Assembly: GCF_910592395.1 (NCBI RefSeq)
Contig: NC_088320.1
Span: 6,138,001-6,202,000, forward strand
Reading direction: 5' to 3'
Source of the DNA: Lineus longissimus
Taxonomy: Eukaryota; Nemertea; Pilidiophora; Heteronemertea; Lineidae
DNA: 64,000 nt
This document shows, in pieces, positions 48,725 through 60,700 of the stretch (position 1 is the stretch's first letter; each line of letters opens with the position of its first letter). The translations under genes were made by a program, and so were the position numbers. The notes beneath the pieces were generated by a model. It was given only the letters and a program-made list of their open reading frames with translations, was not told the DNA's origin and made no database searches.

Positions 48725-51700
48725 ATGAAAGGGGAACAGCGATTTATTTATCTTTTATTAAGCTTATTAGGGATAGGATTTTCAACAGGTAACTTGAGAC
48801 ACAATCTTCATAATCTTATCCACCAATGTGTCAAAATTCGTGGTCGTCTGTTGCGCAGATTTTGTGTAAACTGCCGTTGTTTTGGAGAATTTGTTAACTG
48901 GAGCACAAACATGGCTGCCGCCTTTGCCTGGCTAGTTTCGAGACCGAAATATTTTTGAACGCTACATTGCCAAGCGTGTGCCTTTTATTTATATTACTGA
49001 TATAAATAATAAGTTCCACATATCTGTGTATTGTAACAGTTGAAATTTTGAAGATAGTGGTGGTCTGTGTGCTTCAAAACACCCAGGGAACTTGGTTTTG
49101 CGAAAAAAAGCCCACTTCTGTGTACAAAATGTACACTGTACATTCTACAATGCATTGTGTGCGTGTGTGTACACAGTATACACACCTACGATGATTCATG
49201 GAGTGACATCATTATCGCTTTCACCCACCTTGATGGACGAGCTTGTTGTAATTTTAACCTCTTGACTACCGGGTTGTTCGAACCATTAGATACCGGGGCC
49301 TTTTTGGTAGTATTGTGCAGCCACGTGCATCTGGCAAAACCTCCGTCTTCACTGCCTACATACATATAACATAGCGCCATCTATACGACTTAGGTCAAGT
49401 TAGTGAGTAGCAGTCGACAGGCCTGCGTCATTACACCAGTAGATGCTGAGCCAGATCATACCAAACAATACACACAAAGGTCTATTATAGTGACCATTTA
49501 AAGCGGTCGGCGGTAAATAAGTGTATTTGATTGGGACAGCTATAGGGGTCGGCGGTTGTCAAGTGGTTAAAGTAGGTTTTTGTTGCTATATATATGCTTA
49601 ATGAGATACCAGAATTATCTGATGTGATGTGAGATGGTTTGCGAAAACGGAAAAAAAGTTTCTTTTTTGTTGTCCCCCTTTTCACGTAAACAGGCAACTG
49701 GAGTTTACCATGATCAAATAGTCACCTCAGAAGACCTACATGTAACATGTCCGAAGACCTAAGCCAACTTCGGACAATGCTATTAGCCACTGTGACCATT
49801 TATTCCAGGAACACCTAACTGGTCAGCGCCCAAACATACTTCTTCAAAAAGGTAGAACTAAGCCTCAAGCTAGTCAAGCAAGGCCTTGTATTCTAATCAG
49901 CCTGATTCTGTCTTATTTCTTACAGCTCAAGATTGGGGAGCGTTGTACGGGTATGGATCAGGCGGAAGTATGGGGGTCTATCGCATGGAGAACTTTGGTA
50001 AGTATATCGGGCGTTGGCCATATCCAAAAAGAGACTAGGTGGGGAGTTGAAATCATGACTACATTTTTAGGGCAGCGTGAAGATGTTGTTTCATGACGCT
50101 CAAAAGATCTCTGGTCATCCGGCAGTGTAATTTTGCTCTATCGTTATGTATGCATGACCTGAATCTTTTGTATCTCAGTTCACTTTGTTTATCGGTGCTG
50201 GACTTGCTACTGGGATATTGCTTCACTTCAACTATTTTGTGCTAATAGGGTGTTGTTCCTATCAATGATACACATGCTCATTTCTTGAATTTTGTAGCTA
50301 ACAAAAATTATGGTAAGTGCCCTCCGGCTTAGTTGTCCTACATTACTGCTCTGTGTCTGTTTAGATTAGGTGTGCCATTCATGTGTGCCTGTTGTCAGTT
50401 GTGCCACTGTCTCTAGTACTCTAGATGTGCTCCCAGAGATGAGACATTTTCACTTTTTATCAAAAGATGACGTGTTACTTTGTGAAAGTGTGTTGTTTTT
50501 TTCTTGTTTGGTCAACTTGGAATGCATTATGTAGTACAATGTATGATTGATGTTGCAGCCATAAAGATAAAAATGCTTCTGACTAAGTAGTGATTTTCAG
50601 AAGTTACTATATGCAGCACCAAGGATTTTGTGCATCCTTTCACTCATCTTAGCGATGGGGACAGCATTAATTGAGTAATTGTCTAGGGTCCTTTGTTGTT
50701 GTCTTCGGATTCTGGCTTAGAACTTCTATGTATGATTGGCAATGTTATCAAAGATCTGTATGGATCATGGAGTTTGAAAATCAGCTGGTTTTCTCTTTTT
50801 AATAGTACTATTATAAAGGGAAAGTAACTCTTCCTAATAGTACTATTAGAAAGAGAAAGCAACTCTTTCTAATAGTACTATTAGAAAGAGAAAGCAACTG
50901 ATTTTATTACTTAATAACTCGCAGCATTTCAATCATGGTTCCACAATTGGTTTAATTTCTTGGTCAATGATTCTAGGTCTTGTTTTAAGAATATCTGTCA
51001 TAACATGATAGACAGCTGGTAAATTCTCGGTTCTTTTTATCGAAAGGCTGACCCATATTTCTTGTATTTGTGGGTGATATACTGTCCCCATTGTGTAAAT
51101 AATATATTGGGTGTTTTCTTTGTCAATATTATAAGAATATGTGTGTGTATGCTGCATATTATTTACTGACCTGGTAGCAATGAATTAGCCGCAAAGGCTA
51201 TTTGTACCAGGGATAAGTGTACCACCTTACTAAATATCATGTGCACATAATGTATAAGTGTACCACCTTACTCATACATCATGTGCACATTAAAGTTCGG
51301 TGAACCAAGCACATCCAGTGATGGTCCCACAAAGGACCCTATGATTGCTCTTCAGATAACCGTATGTGAACTGATGAATTTCCGTCTTTTTCCCAGGATT
51401 TTCCGAATATTGCAAACCTACACCTGAGGCACTGGGTGTCTACAATGGCACGATTACCGATGCGCAAATGACAGCGCCACCCAACAGCTGGGCCAGACAG
51501 CGGGAACCATGGAAAGCCAGGCTCTATCATAACAGCGGTAAGAATATTAATTTAGCGTGACTTTGCTGTTCATAATAATTGTGGTGGTGAACAACATCAA
51601 CTATAAATTCAATTCAGCATTCGATTGTGTGTTTTGACCTTTCTACAATGTTTTTGTTTGACATTTCAAAGTTGTCAAATAAAACAGAACTCGGAGGAAT

Positions 51701-54700
51701 TTGATTTAAGTATATCAGGCAAGAAAAGTAGCTTTTTAAAGTACATGGAGTGAAATGAATGATAACAAGTAGTTGGTTTATATCAGGCAGGCTGAGTGAA
51801 TGTTAGCCATACTTTAAAGGACCAGTCTGATGATTCTTGAGTGTAGGGGTGATTTGATAGAAATGTACTAATGATGACAAATTTTCTACCAGTCAAATAC
51901 AGGTACATGCTTCCTACCTAAAAGTCAGCTGCTCTTATGTCATGAATTCTGATTCTGAATCTAAATGTTTTTTCGACTAGCGTAATTTTTTGTCTATTTT
52001 TTGTTGTTTTTCCAAACAGCCTGGCAGGCAGAAACAAACGACTACCTGCAGTATCTCCAGGTTGATTTCGGAAATCGCCATGTCCTAATGGCCGTCGCCA
52101 CGCAGGGCATGCGGGGAAGTTTGCACTGGGTCACGCAGTACAAGTTACTCTTCAGTAACGATGAGAAGAATTGGGAACCCATCACGGAGAAAAACGGGGA
52201 ACCGAAGGTAGTTGAAAGTACTATCCTGGTGGTGGCATGGGTCTGCAGCATCTCTGCTCGTCCTTGGTCTGCAGATGACCTCGTTGCGAGCAGTAGTCGG
52301 TCGTAGATATAGAATAGATTCACAAGTTTGTAAATTTGACTTTTTATTGTGGCATTGGCTTTGATTCAGAAAATGAGATTGCAGACGTTAAAAAGACAAA
52401 TTCTGCACCTGTTTTAGGACAAAAGTGAGTGAAACATGTGGAAGAAAATTCAGAGGGGCACTGAAGCCAAACAAAAGACCAGTGGCCTCACAGCGCCCCT
52501 GTTAAACTCTTGAGGGCACTATGACTGGACATCTCGGCAGGTTCAACCTTGGAACGCGAGAGGCCTGACCACAAAACGCCTCGAGTCGACAAAAAACATG
52601 ATCATGACGTCACAGGACAATCCCATGTGGTTCATTTTGCTGAATGCACACAACTGAAATGTATCGAAGTATACATTTAGTTTTGCGATGCACATTTGAA
52701 AGTCAATTTTACATCCTAGGTTATTTCCCCTAGCCCACTAACTATAATTCTTTTCTAGCTAATCTGTTAACTGTAAACCCAGGAATATTTGTACGCCTTG
52801 TAATTTTGAGTCGTTCACATTTACACTGCAGACAATCGCCAAAAAATATGGCAGCGATTAAGAAAGGTAATCTACCGTTAGTTGTCAAAACGCTTTGGTA
52901 AAAAAGTATGCGAAAATTGTTATTTCTCGAAAAAACCACAGGATAAAATGGGTCCGAACATTCCTGGGTTGCAGTGACTTCTTTCCACATTGATCTAGGT
53001 CACAGTGCACATAAAGTGCCTTTTTCCATTCCACCCACCTCTAGCTAACCTCTCCCGATTTCCTATTAACCCTTTCCTATAAACCTATCCTCCACAGGCT
53101 GGGTGCCGATAATGAACACGAACCAGCAATACCTCCAAATTGACTGCGGGTCGCGTATGGCAATCCTCGGAGTGGGTACCCAGGGGATGCGCGCATCAAA
53201 ACAGTGGGTCACCGCGTACTTCGTGTATTACTCTGACGATGCTCAAAGATGGAAGCTCATGCTCTCGCGCTCAAATGATGCGATGGTTTGTTTTGCTGGC
53301 ATACAATTTGTCACATGCTTATCGTTTTGGTTTGTGTGCAAATTGTCTAATTTGTGTCGTAACATCCTTAGTTATGCAATTGTTACGTATTTTTTGAATG
53401 ATTTTTTGTTTTTAGGAAAACTGTCAAACCCCTGATGCATTTTCTGCATCTCAAAATCCTCAAATCCGCTCCGAAATCTCATAATTTCATGCCTGAAATC
53501 CAAACAAATTTCATTCTCTGGTGAATTAACAATTAAGAGACATACTACAAATGTTGGTCCCAGAAATTCCGTTGAGTTAGATACTTATCGGAGATCCCTG
53601 CAATCATTGTCGCAAACAGCGATGTCGTCCAATGTGATTGCAGGTTGTAGCGATTTGAATCTCTTGTTTGCGTAGTGCTTTACTGAGACCGCATCGCAAG
53701 ATATTTTGTGATTGTATGAATTATTTATAAACGCTAATCAAAATCAAAGTTACATCTAGCTGGGCTGTGAGGCTTTGACTTTTTTGTGTGTCTTTATATG
53801 TCGGTACAGTTTTAATTCCATTGTTTATGTAATGTTCAGTTTCACCTGGCAATTATTGATATAGGGTAGAATGGAGTAATTGTAGCCCCGGTTTAATTGT
53901 AGCCCCTGTCTATGATATTGATTGATATCCCCATGCATTAAACAATGCAGGGACTAAAAATAAACCGGGGCTACAAATACCCCATTCTACCTTGCAATGT
54001 ATTGTGATGCATTTGAAATTCATCATGAACCGTCTTATTTTTACAAATCGCGATCACATAATTTCAATTTGCCTCTGATAACACATAGCAGGTAAATGTA
54101 AGGCTACCTATAGTTTTGCCACACTATCATATTGACAATGTAAGGCTACCTATAGTTTCGCTACACTATCATATTGACAATGTAAGGCAACCTAAAGTTT
54201 CGCCATACTACCATATTGACAATGTAAGGCTACCTATAGTTTTGCCACACTAACATATTGACAACCAATATCATATTTAACATTTTCCATTTACCGTGTT
54301 TAGTGATGATGTTAAGACATTCATGGCAGGTCCTTTCCATGTACATTTGCACGGCAATTCTGACTAATTTTTGAATTCGGCATATCAATGAAACATTTCT
54401 TCTTTCAGCTGTTCATCGGTAATGATAATGCCGATTCCATCAAGCTGAATGTTTTAGAATTCCCCATCGTGGCGCGTTACATTCGCATCAACCCACAGAG
54501 GTGGAGTGGATTCATCGCAATGAGAGTCGAACTCTATGGCTGCAAGTTTGGTAAGGAATTCTTAGTATATACAGTGAAACCTCCCTTAGCGGACACCTCT
54601 CTATTAAGGACAACCTCTCTATTAATGACACTAGTTTTGGCCCAAATTGTTTGGCCCAAATCCCCATGCCAAGGTTAACCTTTGGGATAATTTTGACTCG

Positions 54701-57700
54701 ACCGCCTGCTGTAGACGGAGTCACTGTACTAAGCCCAATTGGTGTCTAACTGTTGTGGCATGTAAAACGGCTCATTCCGCCTTGGAGGAGGAATACTCCC
54801 TGGAAAACAACGCCTCCAGGTACGGAGCGACACTGAAGGAAAATCTGACGTCAGTATAAAAACCTAAGCGATGTTAATTTCAGCTTCAACGACCAAAACG
54901 CGGAAAAAGCGTATTAAAAAATCACCACCACTGTCCCAGGCAAGTTTCTACAATAGCATCGTACAGTACACCTTCCCCCGACGCGAGGTTTTACAGAATG
55001 AGAAGATCTCGTTCCGGTTCCGTACCCAGTACTCGCATGGATTGATTTTATACCTTGCCGGGGCGGACGGTGATAAAATCGCCGTTGAAGTTGTCGGCGG
55101 CAAACTCTCTGTCAGTTACGAGCTTGGTAAGAATGCACGATGCATGCTGGGAAATGCGAATCCAAGATGGCTGACAATACTGCTTTCGTCGCTGTGATGA
55201 TGTGTATTGTTTACTTTGTCTTGCAGATAGTTCTTTTCAATTGCATTCTGGTGTCCTCCTGGTGTCGTGATTTTGGTCAGATCTAAAATGAAGGGTTTGA
55301 ATTTCTCGCCAGAGAGTATGTTTTTTATACGAACCCACAAACAAACCTTGACCTAAAAAAATAAGCAAAAACAAGGAAAAATCCACTTTTTGCCGCTTTG
55401 GACTAAGAAATGTTCTTGTTATTTTATTCTTGTTGACATTTACAATAAAAATCAGCTGGAAAACTTTTGGCAAATTGTTTCGGTTATCATCACCAGGTTG
55501 ACACCTAACTCTTTTCTACAACCAGCACCCTGCAATGTGATTGCAAACTGGCAACGCCTGCAAACTGGCAATGCCAGTCTGCCAAGTAGTCTGCCGAATT
55601 TTCTTTCCATTGTTTCTTTCCAGGACTCCTTGTCATGTTGATGTTTGCTCATTCTTTCAGTACCAGCATGGTGTTTTCCTTTGGTATGCCGTTTTGTTGC
55701 TAGAGCAAATTTCCCCCATTCCTCCCGCTATTGATACGGCCTGTATTGTCACGATCAAAGCGTCCCCTTTTCAGCTTTTACGAAACCCAGTCCAGTATTT
55801 ACCGTCATTCATTTATTAACTGCATGTTGAATGTTCCGCATGATTTTCCCCTCAGATTCGCACCAAGCCTTCTTCGCCGGGAAGGGTATTGTCCAGTACG
55901 ACGTGACCGGCCCGGTCTACCAAGTTCGTTCCCGCAATGACTTCATCCGGCTGCGTTTCCGTACGAGCAGCCCATTTGGTCTGTTGTTCTACGCCGGTAG
56001 CTCCCAGGGAGACTTCTTCTCTATTGAGCTGTACAGAGGTATTCTGAAGGTTTCCGTGAATTTAGGTGAGAAAGGTCGATGGGAGACTTTTTATGTGTTA
56101 CAAAACTATCAAATAAGGACTAAGAAGTTGGAGCCCATTGCAAAATTCCTTTGATTACTTCTTGTAAATGGTAAAAAAATGTGTGGCCTTGATGTCTGTT
56201 TGAGATGATCCCTGATGAGTTACATAGACTTTATACTCTCTGTGTGCATTTGAAAAAATACGGCTGAAATGAGTGTCAACCAAATGTATTCTGATGCTTT
56301 GCTCTGCATCTTTGCATGTGCATTATTTCAATGTAATGTATGTCATTATATTGTTGTTTTGTCGGACAGTCAGTGGTCAACTTATTTGTGCCAATAATTA
56401 TTGTTACTTGTGGAAGTTTTACAATTACATAATACACAACTACATTTATGACTATGACAGTCCATAGTCAACTTATTTGTGCGAACGATTATTTTTAAAT
56501 TGCTACTTGTTGAATTTTTGCAAAACGATGTTGATCATTATACGACCACGACTAAAGGAAATTTCATTTAAACTTGATTGCAACTTCTAATTAAAAAATC
56601 ACAGAAATCAACAGTAAATAAATCAAATGATGCTATTTTTCATGATAAAAACAGAAAGAGTTTTTCAAATTATGCCAAAATCTATATCTTGAAAAAAAAA
56701 TGAAGTATTGAAATTTTACCGTTTACGCTATCTGTTAAAATTAAAGTATGATACACCTAACAATAAAGACATTCAGTGTAGCAAATGGGCGAAAATGAAA
56801 AAAACATTTGACCTTCTCCATTCCATTTGCAGGGACGGGTAGTTCGGATATTTATGCCGGAAGTCTTTTGGATGATAACCAGTGGCATGATGTCGACATA
56901 GTCAGAGAAAGTCACGAGTGTAACATTACGATCGATCGTTTGAAAACTGTCGGAAAATTGGTTGGAGACTTCTTGAACTTGGATGTGGATTCGACGGTAT
57001 GTTGCATTTCTCTCTCTGGAATTGCTGAAAAAAATCATGAAATCATGATGCGCAGCGCTGTAAAGTTGAAATGTTTTGGCGAGGGTCGAGACATTTCCTA
57101 CCCAACCAGAACAGTGCCGGTGTAATATCTGTGGTTGTTTCCCATGTGTCAGTGTTTCCAAACAATAGGCAGCTAGAGAGACCATGACTTTTCAATAGGG
57201 GGGATACACAGAAAAACTTGTCAATCTATTTTTGAGCGTTCCCAAACAATGAGGGGAAACACTCAAAAACAGAAACACTCAAAAACATTACACCGGTTTA
57301 CATTCGACAATAAAGATTTCATAGGGAAACGAATGAACTCATGTGACAAAATCTTACATTTTAGCTCAATCTCGGCGGTCTGACCACTTTCACCCACATG
57401 CACGGCGTCACCACCAAGCATAACTTCACCGGTTGCATCGAGAATATCTACTTCAATGACTTGAACATGCTCCGTGACGTGACGGAGGTGCCGATGAGGC
57501 CACGCTACCGGGTAGATGGCGGAGTACAGTTCCAGTGCATGGTACGTGTGCTCATCTCGCTACAAAACAATTCGTATTCCACACTGTAATCTCAACAGAA
57601 GATCACATAATTCATTTCAATCACAATGGGATACAGGCCAAAGACGGAGGCACCAGGCCAATAAACCCAGTTGGTGCTTAACCCTAGTGACCCGCAATAA

Positions 57701-60700
57701 CGCTTCTCTACACCTGTTAGTAGGAGACTTCAAAACTGTAGTACTTAGAAGAGTTCATCTTTCTGTTCACAGGAAATATTGTGACCAGGCTATCTGAATT
57801 TGTTAAATGATTGTCGCTTTCGCTTGCAGATGGATGAGCAAACTGCCATCACTTTTGACTCTTTTGAAGCCCACATTGAATATATGGCGCAGGGTGAGAA
57901 AGGCCGACTGCGTATCCACCTTGTTTTCCGCACGTACAACCCCGATGGCATCATGGTCTACTACAAATTCGGCTTGTTCGAGTTTGTGATTAAACTCAGC
58001 CCCAACGGCTATCTGCAGTATACAATCCAGGGGCTCGAGGGAAGTGAGGATCTCGAGGACACAATCAAGAATCGTAAGTGTCTGTCATGTAAAACAAGGA
58101 GTGTATTTTATACAGTTTGATTCCGATTATATTTTTTATTTGAATATACCGATCCCGTTAGCTGTGTGGTTAAGTCATCTGTTACCCTCAGGACTGACAA
58201 GTGCTGTCTTTAATAGACAGGGTGTCCTCAATAGGGAGGTGTTCGCTATTAGAGAGGTTCCACTCTAATGTACTGCCAACTTTCCAGGTGCTGAATGGAA
58301 CGAGAATGGCATCTTCAATGACGGCTTGTGGCACGAAATATCCTTCTTGGCCGACAGAAACCGTGCCAACTTCACCGTCGACAAACAGGTCAGGATAACA
58401 ACGCATCCGATGAACTTTGACGAGATAGGTGACGGCAAATATATGATCGGCAGTAAGTTTGTTTTCTTTCAAGAGTGGAGCGTGTGACATGTTGATTTTT
58501 TGTTCTGTAGTGGCTACCAATTTGCTCGTGTCTGTTTGGCTGTTTATATGCTCAAAATTAGACCTGTCCTCCTAAAAGCAAAAACAAACAATGTTTTTAT
58601 CATTATTTGGTGTTCTGACCATGGGTTTTTATCATTATTTGATGTTCTGTCTTCTGGGTCAGAAGTTAAAAAACATTTCAGACGCCCTTTTCTTCTTAAT
58701 GTCCCTATTTGTTTCTCGGAACAGTCAAATTTTCCAGATGACGTCATCGTATCAGACGTCTGTTGACACGATGAAGTCACCGACCTGCGTTAGTTTAAGC
58801 AAAGCATAACAGATGGCGGTCGTGTTCCACGAACACCGACAGGAAAATCTTGCCTCGTTTTATAAAGATAACCAGGACTGTAGTTCCGTAGTCGATGCAC
58901 CATAGTACTGTCGTGTTTGACTCTCTTTAGGTGGACCTGAGGGCTACCCGGGTTATCTCGGCTGCATGCAGGGCCTGTCCGTCGGCACTAAATCCATCGT
59001 CACTGCCACATTGAAGGAAGGGGCTAGGTCTGGTGCGGCGGTGGGGTCTTGCGCCATGCGCGATCGATGTCACCCAAATCCCTGTGAACATAACGGGGCG
59101 TGCACGCAGGACTGGTCGACGTTTTACTGCGATTGCGAGGGCACAGGCTACACTGGTGCGGTGTGTCATCTCTGTAAGTACCAGTATGCGTAGGGAAATG
59201 TTGATATAAAGTGTTAATGTCATCGTCCAAATAAAAATAGACCAGCGTTCATCAAAGCGGATGGTTTCTTTTCAATAGCTGCACTATCTGACTACTCTAA
59301 ACCGCAAAATTTCCGTGAAAATTGTTAAGTGGAAACTGAAAGGAATTTTAAAATCGGTCAAAATGAGAATCATAACATTTTAAAGTTTTCCAAAAAAATT
59401 TTGAAAATTGAAAGTGAATGTCAAAGTTTCAACGGTTGAAATATGTACATGTACCAAGTATGTATTTCGGAATTGCAGTTGTGTAAACTGAATGAAATTT
59501 ATACTACTTATTCAATTGCATGCATGATAACCGTACTATGGTAGTCCACCGGCAAGTAACGATGATCACTCATTTTCAGCTGCCCACTTCCAATCTTGTA
59601 CCGAGGCGAAGGAGACGAATAAAGATGCAGCAGAATTGGCCACGATAATAGACGTGGATGGTTCCGGGCCGCTCAAACCCTTCAAGGTCACTTGTGATTT
59701 CAAAGGTACGTACCATCGAAGAACAAATGAGCTGCAGCCTCCGATGTATAAATCATGGTCGAGGTGACCGACTTATAATCTCAACTGTGACTGACTTATA
59801 ATCTCAACTATCGGGGTGGAAATGTGACTGACTTATAATCTCAACTATCGGGGTGGAAATGTGACTGACTTATAATCTCAACTATCGGGGTGGAAATGTG
59901 ACTGACTTATAATCTCAACTATCGGGGTGGAAATGTGACTGACTTATAATCTCAACTATCGGGGTGGAAATGTGACTGACTTATAATCTCAACTATCAGG
60001 GTGGAAATGTGACTGACTTATAATCTCAACTGTCGGGGTGGAAATGTGACTGACTTATAATCTCAACTATCGGGATGGAAATGTAACTGACTTATAATCT
60101 CAACTATCGGGTTGGAAATGTGACTGACTTGTAATCTATCAGGGGGAAAAGGGTCAAGCTGACTGAATTCTAATCTGACTATCAGGGGGGATGGTCGAGG
60201 TGACTGACTTATATTCTGACTATCAGAGGGGAAAATGGTCTAGGTGACTTACTTGTAATCTGACTAGCTGAACCAAACAATGTTAAGAAAGCCTCGTCTA
60301 AAGGGGAGTGCTAGGAAATGCAGCAAACGACAGCCTCCGATCAGACAGAGACAGAGAAGCTTAATTCATCAATTTCTATTGCAGAGGGCATCAAGACTAA
60401 AGTATCGCACCGCTACATGGAAGAAATGCTGGTTGATGGTTTCGACGACCCGGGATCCTACCGTCGCGAGATCATCTACGATGCTGACGTTGATCAGCTG
60501 ACGGCCATGATAGAACGTGCCTCCAAGTGTCAACAGTCCATCAACTATAAATGCAGGGCAGCAAGATTATTAGCGCAACCACGTAAGTTCTCCATTCGTA
60601 TGATGAGGAAGACCGTAGCTCGATGGGGAATATAATATGCCTGACCGTCGAAAAAATGTCGACGCAGATATATACACCTTCTCGGATCCGATAGTACACC

